Below the pieces are notes generated by a model. The model saw only the letters and a program-made list of their open reading frames with translations, searched no databases and was not told the DNA's origin. From assembly GCA_020638675.1 (NCBI GenBank), contig JACKID010000003.1, positions 365,541 through 429,540 of the forward strand: a stretch of DNA of 64,000 nucleotides, in the 5' to 3' direction. The stretch comes from Planctomycetota bacterium (lineage in GTDB: Bacteria > Planctomycetota > UBA8742 > UBA2392). Made by a program: the position numbers and the translations under genes. Positions 17,144 through 24,241 of the stretch are shown here, piece after piece. Within the stretch, counting starts at the first letter, position 1. Every line of letters begins with the position of its first letter.

Positions 17144-18094
17144 TCAAGACTGTGTCGCGCCGGTCGCAGGTGCGTCCTGCCAGAGCTCGTGTGTGCTGTA
17201 GCGATCACCGAAGTCTGGCACGACGAACACGACACTGCGGCCCTCCCCCAACTCCTCGGCGACTCTCAGCGCCGCCCACGCGATCGCACCGGCACTGATA
17301 CCCGAGAAGATGCCCTCTTCGCGGGCCAGTCGACGCGAGGTGTCTACGGCATCTGTGTAGGACACGTCGAACACCTCGTCGTACCCGTCGCGATCCAGCA
17401 CGCTCGGTATGAAGTTCGCACCGATGCCTTGGATCTTGTGCGGGCCTGCCTTGCCGCCGGCAAGCAGCGGGCTATCCATGGGCTCGACGGCGTAGACCTT
17501 GATATCCGGGCGAGCGGCCTTCAGGACCTGGCCGACGCCCGTTACCGTTCCACCGGTCCCTACTCCCGCAACAAACGCGTCCACTTCAGGAACTTGCCTC
17601 AGAATTTCCGGTGCGGTGGTGAGCCGGTGAATCAGGGGATTGGCAGGGTTGTCGAACTGGCGAGCCTCCCAGTAGTCGGGGTTGCTTTCGGCCAGCTGCC
17701 GTGCTTTCTCGACCGCGCCCCGGATGCCTTCTGCGGCCGGCGTCAACACGAGCTCGGCACCCAGTGCGCGCAGGGTGTTGCGTCGTTCAACAGTCATGCT
17801 CTCCGGCATCGTGAGGATGCAACGATATCCCTTGCTGGCCGCAATCATGGCCAGGCCGATACCGGTGTTCCCGGAAGTGCCCTCGATGATCACGCTGCGG
17901 CCGGGGACCAGCTCGCCCCGGCGCTCGGCTTCCTGCACCATCGAAAGCGCAATCCTGTCCTTCACCGAGCACCCCGGATTCAAGTACTCAAGCTTTGCCC
18001 AGACTGTTGCAGCGCCCCCGGGCACTACACGGTTGAGGCGCACGACCGGCGTGTTGCCGACCAATTCGTGAATCGCCTCGTATCTCTGTCGCAT
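17144..18094 (-). CDS. cysK: cysteine synthase (O-acetylserine sulfhydrylase)
   Basis: PLP enzyme making cysteine from O-acetylserine and sulfide. The 316-residue product has the cofactor lysine K45 in NPGCSVKDRIAL, the acetylserine loop EGTSGNTGIGLA and the PLP-phosphate loop GVGTGGTVTGVG. The start at 18094 is fixed by AGGAG eight bases upstream; 14 further in-frame codons upstream are rejected. The gene is preceded by a short ORF ending in tandem Cys codons and by overlapping inverted repeats (18151-18283), so cysteine-dependent attenuation is likely. A terminator follows at 17104-17133. Confidence 0.92.
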   Translation of the reverse strand: MRQRYEAIHELVGNTPVVRLNRVVPGGAATVWAKLEYLNPGCSVKDRIALSMVQEAERRGELVPGRSVIIEGTSGNTGIGLAMIAASKGYRCILTMPESMTVERRNTLRALGAELVLTPAAEGIRGAVEKARQLAESNPDYWEARQFDNPANPLIHRLTTAPEILRQVPEVDAFVAGVGTGGTVTGVGQVLKAARPDIKVYAVEPMDSPLLAGGKAGPHKIQGIGANFIPSVLDRDGYDEVFDVSYTDAVDTSRRLAREEGIFSGISAGAIAWAALRVAEELGEGRSVVFVVPDFGDRYSTHELWQDAPATGATQS

Positions 18095-18150
18095 CTGTGA
18101 ATCTCCTGCCCCCGTGGAAACTTGCCGAAGCACCACCAGGCCAACACAGA

Positions 18151-18213
18151 CCCGGGGGAGTAGGTGCTGCTCCGGGCCCGATTGAAGAAGGGATGTCGCA
18201 AGTGCGCCCGGAG
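18151..18213 (-). promoter_or_regulatory. candidate attenuator with mutually exclusive hairpins
   Basis: Read on the minus strand after the leader peptide: segment A (CTCCGGGC, 18213-18206), segment B (GCCCGGAG, 18177-18170) and segment C (CTCCCCCGGG, 18160-18151). A pairs perfectly with B (8 bp); B can alternatively pair with C (7 bp, one 3-base bulge). Because B is shared, the two hairpins exclude each other, as in leader-peptide attenuators. Ribosome stalling at the leader Cys codons would cover A and free B. Confidence 0.5.
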
Positions 18214-18214
18214 A

Positions 18215-18283
18215 CTACGGGACGCAACACATGCTGCCTGCGGGGGCAGCGGCGGATGGCTGGGTGATGCGTTGCAGACGCAT
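18215..18283 (-). CDS. cysK leader peptide with tandem Cys codons
   Basis: A 22-codon ORF starting at ATG 18283 with a strong AGGAG eight bases upstream and ending MCCVP-stop. It lies about 120 bases before the cysK start in the same direction. Tandem Cys codons next to the stop, upstream of a cysteine-biosynthesis gene and directly abutting an inverted repeat, are the hallmark of cysteine-responsive leader peptides (described, for example, in mycobacteria). The same frame continues upstream as a long antisense ORF, which is a shadow of the Kelch lipoprotein gene; the ribosome site argues for the short form. Confidence 0.55.
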   Translation of the reverse strand: MRLQRITQPSAAAPAGSMCCVP

Positions 18284-18460
18284 AACAAGGTCTCCTGAGG
18301 GCGCGGAGGATAGCAACTGCGGCGGCCGTGAGAAGCCACCTTTCCGAGTGAGCGTCGCCGACGAGCGCAATTTTCTAAATAAGACTTGTGTATCTGAATA
18401 ACCGTATGAGAATGCAGGCGGGGACAGACAGAGTCCCGGAAGCGCGAACAGGAGAGAGCC

Positions 18461-20686
18461 ATGAGCCGCAAGATGTGTCTGGCCGGAATACCACTTCTTC
18501 TCTCGCTCCTTGCCGGCTGCATGGGCAACGGCATGGGCTCTGGCGAAGGCCGGTCGGCGCCGAAACCGATTCCGACGATCACAACCACAAGCCTTCCGCG
18601 AGCCACCCGTGGTTCGGCCTACAGCGCACAGTTGCTTGCAACCACGCCGGCCGGGACGGACCCCGTCGTGTGGGCGCTGGCAACCGGTTCCACACCGCTG
18701 CCGACAGGACTCATGCTGCAGGGCGACGGGAACCTGGGCGGAACGCCGACGGTCAGCGGGCTGTTCGAGCTGCGCTTCCGCGCCAGCAACAATGTGGGAG
18801 GCAGCGTTGAAGCGGTACTGGACATCGTCGTCTATGAGCCGACGGGATACACGCACATGCCCGACATGTTTGACACGCCGGCCAATAACAGTTTTGCCAC
18901 GGCGACCAATCTCGGTGCGCTCACAATGGCCGCGCCCATTGTTCAGCTTGCGCCGCTGAGCGTGACATCGGATCCCGCCGACCCAAACACGGATCCGCGC
19001 GACTGTTTCTCTTTCACTACGGGCGTAAGAGGCCGCATCCAGATTGAGGTGTTCTTCGACTATCGTACCGGGGGCAAGCTGTTCGCATTTCTTGGCGGCG
19101 AGCACAACGGCGCTTTTGAAGACAAGGTGAACGGTGCAGCGATCGCCAACGGCGATGACAGCATCATGGTGCTGGATGATGCGCCAGCCGGTATGTGGTT
19201 CCTGAAGGTTGAGGCCCAGTTCAAGAACGGCGGCTGGAATTCCAACGGCTACACGTTCCGGATCACCTTCAACGACATCACGATCACCAGTGGACTCATC
19301 GAACATGATCTCGCCACAACTGCTGCCATGAGCCAGCAGCTTCAGGCAAGCGTTGCGGGAATTCCGGTCAGCACAGGGACCTGGAGCCAGGTGTCCGGTG
19401 CGCTGCCGGCCGGCGTATCGTTGGTGTCCGACGGTACGCTCGCTGGCGTGCCGGGCCAGACGGGTCTGTTTGACGCCAACTTCTGCGTCCAGCTCAACGG
19501 CTACATCACTTCGCGTGACGTTCGAATCCGCATCTATGACAGCGGAACGGGCGACTATTGGCGGCGCTTCGGCGAACATCGCTACTACGATGCGGCCCGT
19601 ACCAACGGCGACGGGGAATACCACGAGCACTACTCCGAGGCCACCGTCGTCGCGCCGCACCCGGACTATGGCACGGAAGGCGCGATCTACGTGATCGGTG
19701 GGCGAGTGACGGATACCATTAACACCGTCTACGTGTTCCACACCGCGCACCAGGGCAACTCCGCCCTGGAATACAAACTCGAAGACATCGGCCGACCGCT
19801 CGTCACGGACCGCCAGTACCTCGGTGCCGTGTACCTGCAGCATACGTACGGCGGATACATCTACGTTGTGGGTGGCGAGCTGTACTCGAATACAGCGCCC
19901 TCCAGCGGTGACTTCACTCGCGTGGTCGAGCGCATGCAAGTGGCCGACGGCAGTGGTGTTGCGCTATCCACACCCGGCGTCTGGCAGACGGTTGCAGAGC
20001 TGCCTGCAGACGTCGGAGGACGCGCCATCAAGGGTTGGGCGGAAATGGCCGTCGTAGGCGACGATGCGGCTGTGGACGCCGATGACCGAATCTACCTCCT
20101 GGCCGGACGCATCCAGGTTGAAAGCTCGGCCGGTAGCGGCACATACGGTAAGGAAGAAAACGACGCAGTGCTGATGTACGAGGTGCCGACCGGTGCGCTG
20201 GGGTTGGGCGGGTGGTATCGGAAGCCCGACACGACTCCGTACACGCCACGCCGATTCCCGGCTGCGGGCATGATCAACGGAAGGATCTACCTTGTCGGTG
20301 GTACCGGGGCGGTGGGAACGCTCGATACGATCGAGATGTACCAGCCAGACCCGACTGGCAACAACGCGGCACTGGGCACGCTTGGCTCCAGTAACTTCCC
20401 GACGCTTGCAGAGCCGGCCTACTATTCCGCCGCCGCGGTGCACAACGGCAGTCTGTATGTGCTGAACGGCTGGAAGTTCCAGGGCTATTCACCCGTAGCA
20501 ACGAGCCGCCTGCAGGCGTTTACCCCCAATGCTGGAGGGACCGGTGGGTCCATGAATCAGCTTGCGGTGCCGGACAATGGCTCGGGCTACCACAGCGCAG
20601 TGTTTCACGATGGCCAGTTGTGGTTCATCACGGGCAGGGATTCGTTCGTGCAGACCCCGCACTACAGCCTGCGCTACACACCCTGA
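18461..20686 (+). CDS. lipoprotein with putative Ig and Kelch/beta-propeller repeats
   Basis: A 741-residue exported protein. The signal peptide ends at a lipobox, LLAGC. Two He_PIG-type putative Ig segments follow (ALATGSTPLPTGLMLQGDG near 70 and QVSGALPAGVSLVSDGTLAG near 310), separated by a beta-rich region. From about residue 400 there are Kelch-like units: IYVIGGRV, IYVVGGELY, IYLLAGRI, IYLVGGTG, LYVLNG. Function unknown; a surface-anchored adhesion or binding role is inferred. AGGAGAGAG precedes the ATG. A 574-codon antisense ORF over it is a composition artefact. Only a weak, mis-spaced version of the recurring AT-rich motif lies upstream (near 18377). Confidence 0.75.
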   Translation: MSRKMCLAGIPLLLSLLAGCMGNGMGSGEGRSAPKPIPTITTTSLPRATRGSAYSAQLLATTPAGTDPVVWALATGSTPLPTGLMLQGDGNLGGTPTVSGLFELRFRASNNVGGSVEAVLDIVVYEPTGYTHMPDMFDTPANNSFATATNLGALTMAAPIVQLAPLSVTSDPADPNTDPRDCFSFTTGVRGRIQIEVFFDYRTGGKLFAFLGGEHNGAFEDKVNGAAIANGDDSIMVLDDAPAGMWFLKVEAQFKNGGWNSNGYTFRITFNDITITSGLIEHDLATTAAMSQQLQASVAGIPVSTGTWSQVSGALPAGVSLVSDGTLAGVPGQTGLFDANFCVQLNGYITSRDVRIRIYDSGTGDYWRRFGEHRYYDAARTNGDGEYHEHYSEATVVAPHPDYGTEGAIYVIGGRVTDTINTVYVFHTAHQGNSALEYKLEDIGRPLVTDRQYLGAVYLQHTYGGYIYVVGGELYSNTAPSSGDFTRVVERMQVADGSGVALSTPGVWQTVAELPADVGGRAIKGWAEMAVVGDDAAVDADDRIYLLAGRIQVESSAGSGTYGKEENDAVLMYEVPTGALGLGGWYRKPDTTPYTPRRFPAAGMINGRIYLVGGTGAVGTLDTIEMYQPDPTGNNAALGTLGSSNFPTLAEPAYYSAAAVHNGSLYVLNGWKFQGYSPVATSRLQAFTPNAGGTGGSMNQLAVPDNGSGYHSAVFHDGQLWFITGRDSFVQTPHYSLRYTP

Positions 20687-20734
20687 TTGAAACGTGGAGA
20701 CGATCTTGACGGGTTGGACTTGGCGAGCAATACT

Positions 20735-20759
20735 GATAAACAGATACTAATATCTGTTT
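20735..20759 (+). promoter_or_regulatory. recurring AT-rich operator-like motif, copy 3 (best palindrome)
   Basis: Contains a perfect 9-bp inverted repeat AAACAGATA / TATCTGTTT around CTAA, inside GATAAACAGATA followed by CTAATATCTG. It sits about 15 bases before the first gene of the heme-copper (NO reductase-like) operon. The half-site AGATA-N4-TATCT has the 5-4-5 geometry of dimeric regulators. Confidence 0.65.
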
Positions 20760-20773
20760 TTAGGGGGCAGGCC

Positions 20774-20971
20774 ATGAGCGAAGAACCGGAAACACCGGCG
20801 ACTGAGATGCCCGAGGAGTCCGCGGAAGACATCGGGCCGATTCATCCGCTCCAGAAGCTGTTGGACAACCCCTGGCTGCTGCTCGCCCTGGGTTTCGTCG
20901 TCCCGTTCCTGTCCTACACGGTCTGGGGATGGGTTGAATTGTTGCTGACCAAGAAGGCCGAGCTGCCGTAG
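20774..20971 (+). CDS. small single-span subunit of the heme-copper complex
   Basis: A 65-residue protein with an acidic N-terminus (SEEPETPATEMPEESAEDIG) and one membrane helix (WLLLALGFVVPFLSYTVWGWVE... truncated here). The ATG at 20774 follows a GGGGGCAGG ribosome site; the longer reading of the frame runs back through the operator-like motif and is rejected. Small single-helix subunits commonly accompany ba3-type oxidases and related NO reductases. The gene lies 19 bases before the CuA subunit gene, so it is probably a complex subunit or assembly factor. Confidence 0.65.
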   Translation: MSEEPETPATEMPEESAEDIGPIHPLQKLLDNPWLLLALGFVVPFLSYTVWGWVELLLTKKAELP

Positions 20972-20990
20972 GCGGAAAGGCGGGGGGACC

Positions 20991-21518
20991 GTGAGTATCT
21001 TCAACCCACCAGTGAAATGGCTTGAGGCGCCGCACGGCTACGAGCGCGTCTGGATCGGTATTGCGCTCGCATGGTGCCTGGTGTTGTCGGCGGCCATGCC
21101 GTACTGGCATTTCAAGGGCAGACAGACCAGTTCGGGCGAAGCCTATGCAGTGACGCCCGCCGATTTCGACGCGCGCGTCACCAGGTTTGTAGAGGCAAAC
21201 CAGGTCGACACGCGCAGCGGGCTGCCTGTGGTTCAGGCGCCTCCGGGCGGGGACATCTACATGATCGGCAAGCTCTGGCAGTGGTTTCCGATCCTCAAGC
21301 TCAAGAAGGGTGTCGAGTACCGCCTGCACCTCTCGTCGTTCGACTATCAGCACGGGTTCAGCCTGCAGCCGATGAACATGAACTTCCAGGTGCTGCCGGG
21401 CTATGACCACGTACTGACATTCACGCCCGCCGAAGCAGGAGAATTCCACATCATCTGCAACGAGTTCTGTGGTGGAGGCCATTCGACGATGACAGGCCTG
21501 ATCATCGTTGAGGAATAG
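20991..21518 (+). CDS. CuA-binding subunit II of a heme-copper NO reductase/oxidase
   Basis: A 175-residue protein anchored by one N-terminal helix (about 20-38) with a periplasmic cupredoxin domain. All CuA ligands are visible: H121 (DYQHGFSL), then C156, E158, C160, H164 and M167 in CNEFCGGGHSTM. It starts at GTG behind GGGGGGA. It accepts electrons from a soluble cytochrome or cupredoxin and passes them to the adjacent catalytic subunit. The small gene / CuA subunit / subunit I / SenC order matches the norSY-senC type (sNOR) clusters reported in ammonia oxidisers (from memory). Confidence 0.85.
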   Translation: MSIFNPPVKWLEAPHGYERVWIGIALAWCLVLSAAMPYWHFKGRQTSSGEAYAVTPADFDARVTRFVEANQVDTRSGLPVVQAPPGGDIYMIGKLWQWFPILKLKKGVEYRLHLSSFDYQHGFSLQPMNMNFQVLPGYDHVLTFTPAEAGEFHIICNEFCGGGHSTMTGLIIVEE

Positions 21519-21529
21519 GGGGCGCGGAC

Positions 21530-23242
21530 ATGGGTAACATGCAAAAAGACAAAATGCGCGTGTGCTCGACCACGGGGCTTCCCGTGTGTCTGAACGCCGA
21601 GTTGTTCATCAAGCTCAACGCCGTGTTTGGCGTCGTGGCATTACTGGTTGGCTCGGTAGCCGCGATACTGCTGGCGCTCACACGCTGGGAAACCGTGGCC
21701 CTGCTTAACCCCCTGGGATACTACCAGGTGATCACACTCCATGGCCTGAACATGTTGATCTTCTGGATCCTGTTCATGGAAATGGCGATTCTTTACTTCT
21801 GCTCGACCACGCTGCTGAACAGTCGCAATTTCTCGAATGCCCTCAGCTGGGGGCAATTCGGACTGATGGCGATCGGAATGGTGGCGGTGGAGTATTCGGT
21901 CCTCGCCGGCCGCGCGTCGGTCACGATGACCAGTTACGTACCGCTGGAGGCGAAGCAGGAGTTCTACCTCGGGTTGATCCTGTTCGCGGTGGGTGCCTTG
22001 CTCGGCGTTGTCAACTTCTTCGGCGGGCTCTACATCGCCAAGCGCGACAAGACCTACAAAGGCGCCATTCCGCTGGTTGTTTTCGGAGCATTGGCCGCCG
22101 CCATTATCGCGGTGTTCACGATCGTTCACGGCGCCCTGGTACTCATTCCGACGTGGCTGTGGTCGATCGGTGTGCTTGAGAACCCGCCGGACGCAGCGTG
22201 GTATCGCCTGATCTGGTGGGGTCTCGGCCACTGCAGCCAGCAAATCAATGTCTGCGCGATGGTCGCGGTGTGGTACTTCCTCGCGACACTGACCACGGGT
22301 GCCAAGCCGCTGAACCAGACCGTCTGCCGCTTCGCCTTCCTTATGTACATCCTGTTCATCAACCTGGCGTCGGCGCACCACTTGCTGGTCGACCCCGGTG
22401 TAGGGTCAGCCTGGAAGATGTGGAACACCAGCTATGCGCTCTATCTGGCGGTGCTGGCCAGCATGATCCATGGCTTTACGGTGCCGGCTTCGGTTGAAGC
22501 CGCTCAACGGAAGAAGGGAATCGGGGGCCTGTTCGGTTGGCTGACAAAGGCACCCTGGAAAGACCCGGGCTTTGCCGCGTTCTTCCTGTCGCTGATTATC
22601 TTCGGCTTTGGTGGCGGCATCACGGGCGTCACGCTGGGCACGCACCAGATCAACATCATCGCACACAACACCCTGCGCATCCCCGGTCATTTCCACGTCA
22701 CTGTAGCCGGCGGTACGTCCCTGGCTTTCATGGGACTGGCGTACTACGTGGTGCCGCTGATCTTCCGCAAGGAATACCCGTTGCGGCCTCTGGCCCGACT
22801 TCAGCCCTACATCTTCGGCTTCGGCATCGTGCTGATGGCGATCGGCATGACGCTGGCCGGCTCGCTGGGCGTGCCCCGCCGCCACCCGGACATCGACTTC
22901 ACGGGTGCCCGAATCGCAGTGGACATGGGTGAAGCGGCCCCGTTCCTGGCCATGCTCGGCATCGGCGGGACCATTGCCGCCCTTGGAGCCCTGATCTTCG
23001 TGGTGCTGACCGTATGGGCCGTGTTCCTGGGCAAGACCAACAAGGGTCGTGCCATGACAAGCTGGCAAACACCAGAGCAGGATCGCGTTACCAAGAGCCT
23101 GATGAGCAGCGGCTGGAATCCCAACGAGAAGGGACTCAAGCCAAAAGGCACGGTCGTGCTTACGTTCATCTTCCTGGCCAGCTTCGCCGTGTACTACTTC
23201 TCGAACTGGAAGGCGCTGGTCGACGTGTGGCCGGTGAAATAG
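21530..23242 (+). CDS. heme-copper subunit I, probable CuA-type nitric oxide reductase (sNOR-like)
   Basis: A 570-residue polytopic protein. Canonical ligands are H71 (LHGLNML, low-spin heme), H234, H283 and H284 (CuB), H387 (high-spin heme) and H389 (low-spin heme) in HNTLRIPGHFH, a B-family pattern. The helix VI motif is GHCSQQ: the residue four after H234, Tyr in ordinary oxygen reductases and cross-linked to His, is Gln238. Loss of that Tyr is a feature of NO-reducing members of the superfamily. With NirS six kilobases downstream and a SenC neighbour, NO reduction to N2O is the likely activity. An oxygen reductase with altered chemistry is the alternative. Confidence 0.75.
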   Translation: MGNMQKDKMRVCSTTGLPVCLNAELFIKLNAVFGVVALLVGSVAAILLALTRWETVALLNPLGYYQVITLHGLNMLIFWILFMEMAILYFCSTTLLNSRNFSNALSWGQFGLMAIGMVAVEYSVLAGRASVTMTSYVPLEAKQEFYLGLILFAVGALLGVVNFFGGLYIAKRDKTYKGAIPLVVFGALAAAIIAVFTIVHGALVLIPTWLWSIGVLENPPDAAWYRLIWWGLGHCSQQINVCAMVAVWYFLATLTTGAKPLNQTVCRFAFLMYILFINLASAHHLLVDPGVGSAWKMWNTSYALYLAVLASMIHGFTVPASVEAAQRKKGIGGLFGWLTKAPWKDPGFAAFFLSLIIFGFGGGITGVTLGTHQINIIAHNTLRIPGHFHVTVAGGTSLAFMGLAYYVVPLIFRKEYPLRPLARLQPYIFGFGIVLMAIGMTLAGSLGVPRRHPDIDFTGARIAVDMGEAAPFLAMLGIGGTIAALGALIFVVLTVWAVFLGKTNKGRAMTSWQTPEQDRVTKSLMSSGWNPNEKGLKPKGTVVLTFIFLASFAVYYFSNWKALVDVWPVK

Positions 23243-23254
23243 CGAGGCGTCCCG

Positions 23255-24241
23255 ATGAGCACCGTGGAGACACAGCGAGATTCGGTTCTGGTGCGCGCAG
23301 CATCCGTTCTGCGGAGGGTTTTCGAGAATGGCTACTTCGCGCTGTTCATGATCGCCGCTCTGCTGCTCTGGAACGGGCTGATGCTGACACTGACCCTGAT
23401 GCCGGCTCCGGATGGGGCGCTCGGACAATTCACCAGCGACTTCCGGCGCTGGTGCTTGAACTACGATGAACAAACCGGAAGTGTCGATTGGGTCTACGCC
23501 ATCCCGTTTATCACCGTGCCCGTCGTGCTGGGGGGCGCCACTTTTGCCGTGTACTACCGACAGCTGGTTACAGCCGCGCGCCGGCCGTTGGCTCTCTTCG
23601 TGTGCGTGGGCGCTGCGCTCCTAGCTGTTGGGTCTGCGGGGGCCGGCTTGTACTGGATGAGTGACGCGATGACGCCCATCGCACAAGGCCAGCAACCCGA
23701 CACCCCCTTGGCATTTCCGGCCGAGCAGTTGCGGGTTGCGATTACGCCGCCGGCGTTCGATCTGCTGAACCAGGACGGCGAGCGAGTGTCCCTCGATCGG
23801 TTCCGGGGCAAGGTGGTCATTATGACCGGGGTGTATTCGACCTGCCCTCATACGTGACCGATGATCCTTGGCCAAGCCAAGAGCGCGGTCGCGCGACTTA
23901 CTCCAGAAGAACAGGCGGATGTCCGATTTGTCGCCGTCACCCTCGATCCCGAGCACGATGATCAGGCAAAAATGCTGAACATGGCCGAGGGTCAGGGAGT
24001 GAAGGCGCCGTTCTACAACCTCTGCGTTGGAGAGCCGGAGATCATCAACCCGCTGCTGAACAGGATGGGCATTGAGCGCCATCGCGACGAAGAAACAGGA
24101 ATCATCGAGCACACCAACCTGTACCTCGTCATCGACCGGAACGGCAAGATCGCATACCGCTTCTCGCTCGGGACCGTGCAGGAAGACTGGCTGGTGGAGG
24201 CGCTGCACATCACTTGCGCCGAACCGGAGCCGAGTTCGTGA
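23255..24241 (+). CDS. senC: SCO1/SenC-type protein with in-frame UGA (candidate selenocysteine)
   Basis: The reading frame is open from 23255 to 24241 except for one TGA at 23855-23857. The fused 328-residue product has about three N-terminal membrane helices (to residue 140) and a SCO/thioredoxin-fold domain. The SCO metal and thiol motif CxxxC reads C197-P-H-T-(UGA201)-P, so the UGA replaces exactly the second Cys; the downstream SCO signatures AVTLDPEHDD and the ligand H286 (IIEHTNLYLVID) are intact. A GGUC-loop hairpin lies 29 nt after the UGA. Recoding as selenocysteine is therefore plausible; a C-to-A change or sequencing error in TGC is the alternative. SCO proteins load CuA sites, and the CuA subunit is encoded two genes upstream. 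The stop overlaps the next start (GTGA). Confidence 0.7.
23879..23899 (+). promoter_or_regulatory. bacterial SECIS-like hairpin
   Basis: GCGC (23883-23886), loop GGTC (23887-23890), GCGC (23891-23894), extended by AAG (23879-23881) pairing with CTT (23897-23899) across a small internal loop. An alternative register pairs CGCG/CGCG around GTCG. In both, a G is among the first two loop bases, and the loop begins 29 nt after the UGA, within the spacing and loop rules I recall for bacterial SECIS elements. The local GC richness means a chance hairpin is possible. Confidence 0.45.

Noticed and set aside
18377..18400. Motif-like string upstream of the Kelch lipoprotein (TAAATAAGACTTG... TATCTGAATA)
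   Set aside because: The half-sites are present, but the spacing differs by several bases from the other copies, so it was not listed as a site.
18215..19939. 574-codon ORF antisense to the Kelch lipoprotein gene
   Set aside because: Its composition is that of a shadow frame over a clearly coding gene with lipobox, Ig and Kelch motifs. Only its last 22 codons, outside the gene and with their own ribosome site, are kept as a leader peptide.
23855..23857. Reassignment of UGA across the genetic code of this organism
   Set aside because: Many genes in the window end with TGA at the expected position (for example the ATGA overlaps), so TGA is a normal stop here.
23861..24241. Independent 126-residue gene starting at the ATG after the UGA
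   Set aside because: It is in the same frame as the upstream half, has no ribosome site of its own and would lack the first Cys of the SCO motif; one recoded protein explains the data better.
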